Source of the DNA: Planctomycetaceae bacterium
GTDB lineage: Bacteria; Planctomycetota; Planctomycetia; Planctomycetales; Planctomycetaceae
Assembly: GCA_900299185.1 (NCBI GenBank)
Contig: OMIV01000070.1
Coordinates: forward strand, 1 to 64,000
Reading direction: 5' to 3'
Length of the DNA: 64,000 nt
Under the pieces are notes generated by a model that saw nothing but the letters and a program-made list of their open reading frames with translations, was not told the DNA's origin and ran no database searches. The position numbers and the translations under genes were made by a program. This document shows, piece by piece, positions 18,429 to 26,575 of this stretch. Each line of letters begins with the position of its first letter. Position 1 is the first letter of the stretch.

Positions 18429-20984
18429 GTGAAACTCATGCAACGCAGTTTCCTTTTTCAGGCGTTCGCGAACACCGGCTGGTTCTGGTTCTCGCTGGCG
18501 TGTTGCCTGGTCGCTGCTGCATTGATCGTGACTCTCTTGCGCTATGAACGTCGATTGGTGTCTCGGCGAGTCGGCTTAACTCTCCTGAGCTTACGCCTTT
18601 CGACGATAGCCGTGCTGTTCATGACGTTCTTGGAACCGGTTGTCTCATCACGGCTCGATCGGACAAAAGCAGGACGGATCGTCGTCGCGGTCGACGTATC
18701 GGAGAGCATGACGACGTCTGACCGGTATGCGTCGAAGTCTGAATTACTACGCTGGGCTCGGGCGGTTGAGATGATCGGCAACGCTCAAATCAACGAGCGA
18801 CTTGATACTTATCAGCAAGCTTTTGATGCCGGAGTAGAGCCTCAATGGGTGTTAAATGGAGAAACCAATAGCGACTCGAAACGTGATGCACTGACGAAAC
18901 TTCGAAGCGAAGAAGTAGCTCAGGTTTTAGAGCAAGTTCGAAGTCTGCCGCGTAACGAGCTTGTGCGACGCTTTCTCGCAAAAACCTCTAAACCCTTATT
19001 GGCCGAACTCGCTGATGTCGGCGCCGTTGATATTCGCATTTTTGGAAGTCAGTCAGAGAGCATTGAACCGAGCGTCGCAGTGGATTCAATCACAACCCCA
19101 CCATCTGCAATTGGGCTCAAACAATCAGATCTCGCGTTAGCCTTGGATATCGGGAATGGAGACTCCACGGCTCAGTTGACCGGGGTCGTATTGATAACTG
19201 ATGGTCGGCATAACGGTGATCGAGATCCTGTGTTAATTGCTGATAGAGTTGGTGCTGCGGGCATTCCTGTTATCCCCGTGATGATTGGCTCAGAACAGCG
19301 GCCTCGCGATATTTCCATTGTAAGCGTTGATGCCCCACAAGTGGTCTTTAAGGATGATAGTTCGGTTGTCAAAGCGCGACTGACACTGGATGGCTTTGAG
19401 CATGAAATTATCAACGTAGCTCTCGAAATGCCGGACGGCACAAACGAGACAAAAAGTGTGAAACTGGCCGGAAAAAACGCCCAATCTGCCGAAGTCGAAT
19501 TCAACTTCAAGGCGACAGAGATTGGGCATCATCGCTTCACTCTGCGAACTGACGTGCGTCCGCACGAGACGCGAGATGGCAACAATTCTCGCGAGTTCTC
19601 GATTCAGGTCGTTGATGATAAATCGCGAGTCTTGCTCGTCGATGGTGAGGCGCGCTGGGAGTTCCGGTTTATTCATGCCGCATATGAGCGAGATGAACGG
19701 ATAGAGTTGACTCCCGTCGTGTTTAATCAGCCTTATATTGGTGTCTTACCTGAGCCGTTTTTCTCTCGCCGAATTCCTACGCCGCAACCAGGACCGCACC
19801 CTGTTGAGCGAAAACGTTCAGTTCTTGGAAATTATGATCTCGTAATAATTGGCGATGTCTCGCCGCAACAATTCGGTGACGACGCTTGGAACATTCTCGA
19901 AGATTTCGTGCGAGAAGATGGAGGTTCGATCGTTCTTTTGGCCGGGAAAAATCATTTTCCCAAGGAACATAAGGCTCCGTCACTCGCCCGCATGTTTCCC
20001 ATGCGAGAACTGAGACTTGTTGACCTTGCTCAACAGGCCGCAGAACTTCCATCGGCTGAACGAGGCCTTCGATTCAGGCTGACGCCTGATGGCGAAAAGC
20101 AAACGATGTTTCAACTTGTTGCTGACGCGGTTGAGAATCGTAATATTTGGAATCAAATGCCCGGGCATGTTTGGGGTATCTTGGGGGAAGCTCGGCCTGG
20201 AACAACCGTCTTCGCGACGGCACGCTGGGCTGCTTCCGATAATCTAAACGATGAACGAAAAAATGCGCTGGCCGTACATCAGTATTATGGCTTTGGGCAG
20301 ATTCTTTGGTTGGGGCTTGATAGCACCTGGCGTTGGCGTCATCGAGTAGGCGACAAATATCACCACCGGTTCTGGGGGCAACTTGCTCGTTGGGCTGCCG
20401 AAAACAAAGCTTCGGCTGGTAACTCGATCGTGCGGCTCAGCCTTCGAGAAAATCCAAAAAATGCCGGTTCCGACGCCGTTGTGCAGACTCGTTGGGATCC
20501 CCGATTCTTAGAGCAGCACTCCGATCTGAAGGCGTTTGTGGAAGTTTTTCAGGACGACACAATACAGAAGGGGAAGCCACTCACGCGGCAACCTTTGGTG
20601 TTTGTTGATGGAAAGCCATTTACGGCTGAGGCTCGTCTGAATGGGCTAGCATCCGGCACGTATCGTCTGAGAATTATTGCAGAGGATGTCGATCTCGGAA
20701 CGACTCCTGTAGAAACAACTCTATATGTGCAAGAGCCACAAACTGGTGAATTAAGTGACCTAAGTGCGAATCGTGAACTGCTCACCAAGATTGCGACTGC
20801 TGCTCGGTCCCGAGTTGTATTGCCTGATCAAATTCATGAGATTGCTGCACTCATCCAACCTCCGAGTACAAGTTTGGTTCAGCAATCCGAGACGACTTTG
20901 TTTGACCATTGGTTGACACTGTGGATTTTCTTTTTGTTGCTGACGGTTGAGTGGGTCGTTCGCAAGCTTTGCGGTTTGCCTTGA
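18429..20984 (+). CDS. VWA-domain / GATase-like membrane protein
   Basis: An 851-residue membrane protein of a planctomycete-type family. Two N-terminal membrane segments (about 19-37 and 51-70) are followed by a von Willebrand A domain with a MIDAS-type DVSESMT at 89-95. A second Asp-rich strand (TGVVLITDGRHN) falls near residue 255. A class I glutamine amidotransferase-like region follows (LLVDGEARWEFRFI, then LVIIGDVSPQQFGDDAW). It lacks the catalytic Cys-His pair as far as I can see, so it is probably only a fold. A single C-terminal membrane helix lies at about 828-846. Such proteins usually lie near DUF58 and BatA-like genes; here those are 25 kb away (43-50 kb). The role is unknown, possibly envelope quality control. 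Confidence 0.8.
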   Translation: MKLMQRSFLFQAFANTGWFWFSLACCLVAAALIVTLLRYERRLVSRRVGLTLLSLRLSTIAVLFMTFLEPVVSSRLDRTKAGRIVVAVDVSESMTTSDRYASKSELLRWARAVEMIGNAQINERLDTYQQAFDAGVEPQWVLNGETNSDSKRDALTKLRSEEVAQVLEQVRSLPRNELVRRFLAKTSKPLLAELADVGAVDIRIFGSQSESIEPSVAVDSITTPPSAIGLKQSDLALALDIGNGDSTAQLTGVVLITDGRHNGDRDPVLIADRVGAAGIPVIPVMIGSEQRPRDISIVSVDAPQVVFKDDSSVVKARLTLDGFEHEIINVALEMPDGTNETKSVKLAGKNAQSAEVEFNFKATEIGHHRFTLRTDVRPHETRDGNNSREFSIQVVDDKSRVLLVDGEARWEFRFIHAAYERDERIELTPVVFNQPYIGVLPEPFFSRRIPTPQPGPHPVERKRSVLGNYDLVIIGDVSPQQFGDDAWNILEDFVREDGGSIVLLAGKNHFPKEHKAPSLARMFPMRELRLVDLAQQAAELPSAERGLRFRLTPDGEKQTMFQLVADAVENRNIWNQMPGHVWGILGEARPGTTVFATARWAASDNLNDERKNALAVHQYYGFGQILWLGLDSTWRWRHRVGDKYHHRFWGQLARWAAENKASAGNSIVRLSLRENPKNAGSDAVVQTRWDPRFLEQHSDLKAFVEVFQDDTIQKGKPLTRQPLVFVDGKPFTAEARLNGLASGTYRLRIIAEDVDLGTTPVETTLYVQEPQTGELSDLSANRELLTKIATAARSRVVLPDQIHEIAALIQPPSTSLVQQSETTLFDHWLTLWIFFLLLTVEWVVRKLCGLP

Positions 20985-21092
20985 TTCTGCTTTTTGCTGA
21001 AGTTTCGGCTATGTCGCTCATGTGAAGTTGTCTGTTCTCGATTGTGGAAATGTCATTTTATGGCCAAACAAAGTGCCTGTGAGGTCGGGGGG

Positions 21093-22115
21093 ATGCGTCC
21101 GCTATTTATTGGCGAAGTTCACCCAAATGGCATTCAGCATTTAGGCTCATGTTCTAATTTGTCGCAATTGCGTTCGTTTATTGCCAACAGTTCTGCCGAA
21201 TGGATAGCGATTTCATGTATCAATGCTGTCAACGGCTCGCTTATGGATTTAAAGATTGGAGATTCACTCTCTCTGCATAGCGGGCGCGTCACCGTTGGCT
21301 TTTTGCCGCTGGCTCTCACTGAATTATGGGCGTGGCATGAATCTCGGTTAGGACTGCCACTCACTGGTGTGTTGTTTGCTCCTGAGCAATTCGGAGTTGT
21401 ATTTGCTCGTCGAGACGTGTTGATTGATGGAGCGGGACTCACTCATTCGATTTTTCCTGTTTGGGAATTCTGGATCAATTCAATCGGTGCGAAGAATGCT
21501 CTATTTAAATCGTTGTTTGCGGTGAACTGCGAGTCTGATGATGCCTTATTATCCTACTCGCAATTAAGTGTTCCGCTGCTGGTGCCAAAGCGGCCGAGAA
21601 GTGATTGGAACTGGTTGCTCGAGCATATTCAAGACTTGCCACTAAAGGTGTTGGCTAATGGTGACGCCAATTCCACTGAGTTGCTCGTTTTAAGAGCAGG
21701 ACTATTGCAATGGCATGATTTCTTGGATGAAAGCCATCAATGTTCGCAGCAGGTAGAAGGCGAAGGGCGGGATCGCAACGGCGATTACTGGCATGCGATT
21801 ATGCATCGACGAGAACCCGATTATTCGAATTCAATGTATTGGTTGCGGCGGGTCGGTACTCATCCAGTATTCGAGCGGTTGGCGGCTACGGCTCAAAAGA
21901 TTCTCTTGGAGTCGGGGGCATTTGAGGCTGAATGCCGGAGCCGAGTCCTGGGGCTACCTCTGCAGTGGAACTCCGTCGCATTCGTTGAGTTTTGCGAAGA
22001 GTTTGGGAGTCAGCCTGATTCGCAGTTGGGGCTTGCGGCCCGATTTATTCAAAGAGCGGAGCAGTCCATGTTGATCTGTCACACTTACGCTGCCCCGCAA
22101 GCCAAAAACGAGTGA
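21093..22115 (+). CDS. Conserved protein of unknown function (about 340 aa)
   Basis: The start ATG at 21093 (MRPLFIGEVHPNG) has GAGG 8 bases upstream. An in-frame ATG at 21060 and an upstream TTG would lengthen the protein but lack a ribosome binding site. The product is about 340 residues, without membrane segments. A striking segment near residue 230, DYWHAIMHRREPDYSNSMYW followed by LRRVGTHPVF, looks strongly constrained; I recall a similar segment in other planctomycete hypothetical proteins, but this is unchecked. I do not know its function. It lies 108 bases after the VWA gene and may be co-transcribed with it. Confidence 0.6.
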   Translation: MRPLFIGEVHPNGIQHLGSCSNLSQLRSFIANSSAEWIAISCINAVNGSLMDLKIGDSLSLHSGRVTVGFLPLALTELWAWHESRLGLPLTGVLFAPEQFGVVFARRDVLIDGAGLTHSIFPVWEFWINSIGAKNALFKSLFAVNCESDDALLSYSQLSVPLLVPKRPRSDWNWLLEHIQDLPLKVLANGDANSTELLVLRAGLLQWHDFLDESHQCSQQVEGEGRDRNGDYWHAIMHRREPDYSNSMYWLRRVGTHPVFERLAATAQKILLESGAFEAECRSRVLGLPLQWNSVAFVEFCEEFGSQPDSQLGLAARFIQRAEQSMLICHTYAAPQAKNE

Positions 22116-22536
22116 TTTAGGATTTCTATGGTTTTGCAAGAAATCTTTGGAACTCTCGGAAATAGCTGCTCGTCTCATGGTGATCCCGGATGCGATTCTT
22201 GTGAATCCGCGTTTTTAGAGATCTAAAAACCGCAACCGACCTTAGTTGTCTGCCAGGTTGTTTGGCTCTTGGGACGTTGATGAGTCTTAAAAAGTTCCGC
22301 CGACTTGGGTGTTACGTCGAGAACGAATGAGTTCGGGTGGGTTTTCGACCAAATCGCTAAACACCTCAGCGGCGGTTTCTTGGCGGATCGAGTTGGATGC
22401 CTTGCAGTTAGGTTTCCAATCCGATTGTTCGTCAATAGAGTTTTGTGGTAGTTTTGCTGATAAATTGCAGTTCGATTCGCATTTCTCTCGTCTTCTCATC
22501 TCTCGGCTCTTCAGCCACCAATCGGAGTTTGCTGTC
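22116..22536. other. Intergenic region upstream of the pilus operon, 421 bp, with a near-palindrome
   Basis: This region separates the 340-aa gene from pilM. An AT-rich near-palindrome, GTTTTTAGAGATCTAAAAAC at 22211-22230, has two 9-base arms around a 2-base centre. It could be a weak terminator or an operator; no other element stands out. The pilM frame is open upstream to 22309, but the reading there is not protein-like. Confidence 0.35.
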
Positions 22537-24768
22537 ATGGCAGAAAATCGAGGCGTCTGGGGTATTGATATTGGTCAAGCAGGCCTCAAGGCGATTCGGC
22601 TTAAATATGCTGAGAACGCCAAGCAAGCTCTCGCGGTTGCGTTTGATTACATCCCGCATGCGAAGTTGCTGAGTCAGCCGGATGCCAATCCCAAAGAGTT
22701 AATTCAGCAAGCGCTGCAAACTTTTCTGTCTCGAAATGACATCCGTGGAGATCAGATTGCAATCAGTCTTCCCGGAAGTACCGCTTTGGCACGGTTTATT
22801 CAATTGCCACCGGTCGAAGAGAAGAAGGTTGCTGACGTCGTAAAGTACGAGGCTAAACAGCAGATCCCTTTCGCACTCGAAGACGTGATTTGGGACTTCC
22901 AGACGCTCGGCGGTGGAATCGTTGAAAGCGGTTTCATGCTCGGGGCTGAAGTTGGTCTGTTTGCGATGAAGAAGGAGCAAGTCGCCGATGCTCTACGACC
23001 ATTTGACGAAGCGAAGGTCGAAGTTGAACTCGTACAGATTGCCCCTCTCGCGTTGTATAATTTTATATGTTATGATCATTTTGGTGTCCGACTCGGCAGC
23101 GATGAGGGGACTAGCCAAGACTTCCACGTCGTTCTTGATATGGGAACGGATAATACGACGTTGTTGGTCACGAACGGAGAAAAGATTTGGATTCGTAATG
23201 TGCCGATTGGTGGAAACCACTTCACGAGAGCTTTGCTCAAGGAAATGAAGCTCACGTTTGCGAAAGCTGAGCATCTTAAATGCAACGCTACGAAATCTCC
23301 TGATCCGCGTGCTGTCTTTCAAGCGCTGCGTCCAGTCTTCAACGATTATGTCGCCGAAATTCAGCGTTCGATTGGTTACTTCTCCAGCGTAAATCGCGAT
23401 TGTCAGATCACGAAAGTCATTGGAGTTGGTAATGGTTTCAAGCTAGCGGGGCTCCAAAAGTTCTTGCAGCAAAACCTGAATTACGAAGTAGAACGCGTCG
23501 AGACGTTCCGGGCCGTGATTGGTGATACCGTTCTTAGCGCGCCGGTATTCCAAGAGAACATCATGGCCTTTGTGGTGCCTTATGGCCTGGCATTGCAAAC
23601 ACTCAACATCACTAAGATTCATACAACATTATTGCCGCCGGAAATTGCACGTGCTCGGCGTATTCGACGAAAGAAACCTTGGGCGTTGGTGACTGCTGCG
23701 TCGTTGCTTGCTGGTCTAGCGGCCTCTTCTGCTGGTTATGCGAATGTCAGCAAGTCGGTGAGTACAGCTAGATTTGGAACTCAAGAAAAGTCTGTTGCCG
23801 ATCTGAAGAGTACCGTCAAAGGTGGTCAGGATAAGTACGATGGAGCGAAAGGTGAGCACCAGAAGTTGGTGGTTGCTGGTGAGTCGCTTATCACGTATGT
23901 TGATACTCGTGAACTTTGGCCTGAGCTTTACCGCACAATCAACGAGTGCCTGCCTCGGCTTACGACGAATCAAAATGACATTCGGGATCCTCGAAAGCTC
24001 CCGATTCTTTACGTTCGTAGTGTGACAATGAAAAAATATACGGACACCAAACAGTGGTTTGATGGTCTGTTGCCAACGTTTAAGGACTATCTGAGAGAAG
24101 AAGAGAAAGCTGGTCCGACCGGTCCGGGCTACGTGGTTACGCTGAGCGGCACTCATTACTTCGAACAAGAAGATCCATGGCAATTGGTGAGGGATGGTTT
24201 CATCAAGAATCTGGAGAAGGATTTTCACAAATCAGAACTGAGTGAAGGTGGCATGGTCCCCGTTCGGCATCTCGGCGTTTCGCACGCACTGCTTGGGGTG
24301 CACATCAATCGGAAAACTATGTGGTATCCAGGTGGGCCACCCAAAGGTGGGGCTGGGGCACTCGGAGTTGGATTCCCAATGCCACAAATAACTCCCATGC
24401 CCATGGCAACTGGACCCGGTACTGGGGCAGACGGCAATAAACCATCGAACCAGCCGGTCGAGATTGAAGAGCATGTCTTTGACATTCAGTTTGTTTGGAA
24501 GCCAACTCCTGTAAAAGAGCGAAAAGCTCCTGTGGTTGCGACTCCTGTTGCTGACCCGAATGGAGTGACTCCCAGTGGTGTCGGGACTGGAGAATTGGGG
24601 GCACCGGGAAGTGGCCAGGTGCCAGCCGCAGGGACGCCAGTTGGAACATCCAATGGACTGTCCGGGGCATCAGGGGGGGCTGGAGTTCCGCCAAATTCGG
24701 TTCCGCCAGGTGCCCCTGCAACGGGTGTAACGCCGCAGCCGGTTCCCCAGCCAACGATTGGGCAATAG
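22537..24768 (+). CDS. pilM: PilM-PilN fusion-like type IV pilus assembly protein
   Basis: The start is ATG at 22537 (MAENRGVWGIDIG); the frame is open further upstream but those residues are not protein-like. The protein has 743 residues. Residues 1 to about 350 form an actin-like ATPase as in PilM: 'GIDIGQAGLKAIRL' (phosphate 1), 'VVLDMGTDNTTLLV' (phosphate 2) and 'IGVGNGFKLAGL' (adenosine motif). A membrane segment follows at about 380-398, then a coiled-coil and a PilN-like alpha/beta domain. The C-terminal 150 residues are Pro/Gly-rich and disordered-looking. PilM binds the N-terminal tail of PilN, so a covalent fusion is a plausible way to fix this pair. It begins a three-gene operon. 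Confidence 0.8.
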   Translation: MAENRGVWGIDIGQAGLKAIRLKYAENAKQALAVAFDYIPHAKLLSQPDANPKELIQQALQTFLSRNDIRGDQIAISLPGSTALARFIQLPPVEEKKVADVVKYEAKQQIPFALEDVIWDFQTLGGGIVESGFMLGAEVGLFAMKKEQVADALRPFDEAKVEVELVQIAPLALYNFICYDHFGVRLGSDEGTSQDFHVVLDMGTDNTTLLVTNGEKIWIRNVPIGGNHFTRALLKEMKLTFAKAEHLKCNATKSPDPRAVFQALRPVFNDYVAEIQRSIGYFSSVNRDCQITKVIGVGNGFKLAGLQKFLQQNLNYEVERVETFRAVIGDTVLSAPVFQENIMAFVVPYGLALQTLNITKIHTTLLPPEIARARRIRRKKPWALVTAASLLAGLAASSAGYANVSKSVSTARFGTQEKSVADLKSTVKGGQDKYDGAKGEHQKLVVAGESLITYVDTRELWPELYRTINECLPRLTTNQNDIRDPRKLPILYVRSVTMKKYTDTKQWFDGLLPTFKDYLREEEKAGPTGPGYVVTLSGTHYFEQEDPWQLVRDGFIKNLEKDFHKSELSEGGMVPVRHLGVSHALLGVHINRKTMWYPGGPPKGGAGALGVGFPMPQITPMPMATGPGTGADGNKPSNQPVEIEEHVFDIQFVWKPTPVKERKAPVVATPVADPNGVTPSGVGTGELGAPGSGQVPAAGTPVGTSNGLSGASGGAGVPPNSVPPGAPATGVTPQPVPQPTIGQ

Positions 24769-24814
24769 TTTACTAATGTTGAAATAAATCACTTCTAAAG
24801 AATAGGTGGTTATG

Positions 24815-26500
24815 ATGGATAAACTGCGACCTCTCATTATATATCGGTTTTGGATTATTCTTGTCGTTGTTCTCTTGCTTCCGCCAATTGGTTGGTGGAT
24901 GGCAAGTGGTAAGCTCAAAGCGGAGATCGATAAGAGGGTAAGTGATCTCACCTCTCTTAAGTCCGGTATTCCATCCGGTCAGGGGGCACCGAATGACGAT
25001 TGGTTTAATCAGGCCCAAAAGCTTGTCGATGTCCGTAAGATTCGCAATGAGCTTGCTCTAAAGGTCTTGTGGGACGCCCAAGTCAAGACTCGGGTGTGGC
25101 CTGCATCGATCGCTAAATACATGGGTGAATGCCCCTATCGCGGAGAAATCTCGGATCGAAGCAAGCGAGAGAGAATTCCCGACCTTTATCGCGATGCATA
25201 CGACCGTGAATTGGCTCGGATTTGGCAGATACCATTTCCTCGACAGGATATGTCTGATCCCAATCGTCCGAAAGTTGTCGACTTTCCAATTAATCGATTG
25301 CCACGAGTTCCAGCATTGACCTGGCGAGGGATTGCTCCGACTTGGCCTGAGATCTGGAATTCGTCCGAGGATTTCTGGCTGCTTGAACAACTCATGCAGT
25401 CAGTTCAACGAACGAATGCCTATGCGACGAGTCTTACTGACGCGAACGTGAAGCAGATTGAAGTCGTTGAACTATTTGGCGGAAAGAGATTGGGGCCGAC
25501 CGAGGCGTCGACAACGACTGCGTCGACCGGTGGTCCTGGTAGTGCTCCTGCTGGATATCCCGGAGGGATGCCGCCAGGCGGTGGTCCAGGTGGCATAGGA
25601 GGTGCAGCAGCAACTGCGGTAACTTCTGCCGAGTTCAATGTTGGTGAAGAGTATCAGGTCACTCCGACTCGCGGGGCGACGATGGGTGGTGCAGACATGA
25701 TGGGGGGCTCGGCGCCCGGTGCGGTCGCGGCTACTCCGGGTGCGGCGGCTAACCCAAATGAGGGCAGGTATATACAAGACACGCCTGCATTTCGCACTCG
25801 CGGATTCCGTATCAAGGTGATTGTGCGGCAACAGAACGCGATGGAGTTGGTAAGGGAGCTGTTGAATTCCCAATACCCCGTGGAAATTGTGCGTGTGCAG
25901 CAGTTTGTTCTCAATCCGGCGTTTGGAATGTCGAGCGGCGCTGGCGGTGGGTTCGGAGGTGGTCTGGGGGGAGGAAGCTTCCCTGGATTTCCGATGCCTA
26001 TGGGAATTGAGGGGGGCAGTGGCGGAGGTACTCTTGGCTTCGAAGGTGGAGCTGCATTGACTCCGACCGATCCGCTCGCTGGAGCGGCTCTTGGAGGCGA
26101 GAGTGCGGGCGCGGTTTCTGGTGCCTCTCCTCAAGACTCACTTGTGTATCAAGATCCTCACCTCGTATCACTCGTGATATTAGGTGAGATGTATATCTAC
26201 AATGAACCAAAGTTGCCAGAAACACCTGCCGGTGCAGCGAGTGACCCTAATGCGACGACGCCAGTTCAACCAATGGGTGATCCTGCTGGCGATCCAAGTT
26301 CAGCCGCTCCTGCATCAAACGTGGCGGCACCCGCTGTAAGTGAAGGGGCTCCGATGCCCGCACCTGCTGGAGCGACTTCTGAGGCTCCTGTTGGAACAGC
26401 TACTCCGGCTGGCCCAGCAGGGACGGGTGATTCGCCATCGAATGCTGGTGGTGCGACTAATCCGCCTGCGGCTCAGGCGAGTCCTCCAACTGCAAATTGA
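24815..26500 (+). CDS. PilO-like membrane protein with Gly/Pro/Ala-rich linkers
   Basis: The start at ATG 24815 has AGGTGG 5 bases upstream; ATG at 24812 and GTG at 24806 are also in frame. The product of about 561 residues has one N-terminal transmembrane segment (about 7-30, FWIILVVVLLLPPIGWWM). A helical domain (about 30-235, with many Trp and Arg) follows, then a long low-complexity linker (about 240-330). The alpha/beta unit after it (FRTRGFRIKVIVRQQNAMEL, then VREL) matches the PilO strand-helix-strand layout. Another Gly-rich stretch (about 370-420) and a Pro/Ala-rich tail (about 465-560) complete it. It lies 46 bases after the PilM-PilN gene. The function as the periplasmic PilO partner is inferred from layout and position. 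Confidence 0.65.
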   Translation: MDKLRPLIIYRFWIILVVVLLLPPIGWWMASGKLKAEIDKRVSDLTSLKSGIPSGQGAPNDDWFNQAQKLVDVRKIRNELALKVLWDAQVKTRVWPASIAKYMGECPYRGEISDRSKRERIPDLYRDAYDRELARIWQIPFPRQDMSDPNRPKVVDFPINRLPRVPALTWRGIAPTWPEIWNSSEDFWLLEQLMQSVQRTNAYATSLTDANVKQIEVVELFGGKRLGPTEASTTTASTGGPGSAPAGYPGGMPPGGGPGGIGGAAATAVTSAEFNVGEEYQVTPTRGATMGGADMMGGSAPGAVAATPGAAANPNEGRYIQDTPAFRTRGFRIKVIVRQQNAMELVRELLNSQYPVEIVRVQQFVLNPAFGMSSGAGGGFGGGLGGGSFPGFPMPMGIEGGSGGGTLGFEGGAALTPTDPLAGAALGGESAGAVSGASPQDSLVYQDPHLVSLVILGEMYIYNEPKLPETPAGAASDPNATTPVQPMGDPAGDPSSAAPASNVAAPAVSEGAPMPAPAGATSEAPVGTATPAGPAGTGDSPSNAGGATNPPAAQASPPTAN

Positions 26501-26575
26501 TGTAAGTCTGACTGTGTTTTCTTGCATCCCGTAAAGTCGAAAATTGACGTTATTAAATCTATCTGGAGTGCTGCC

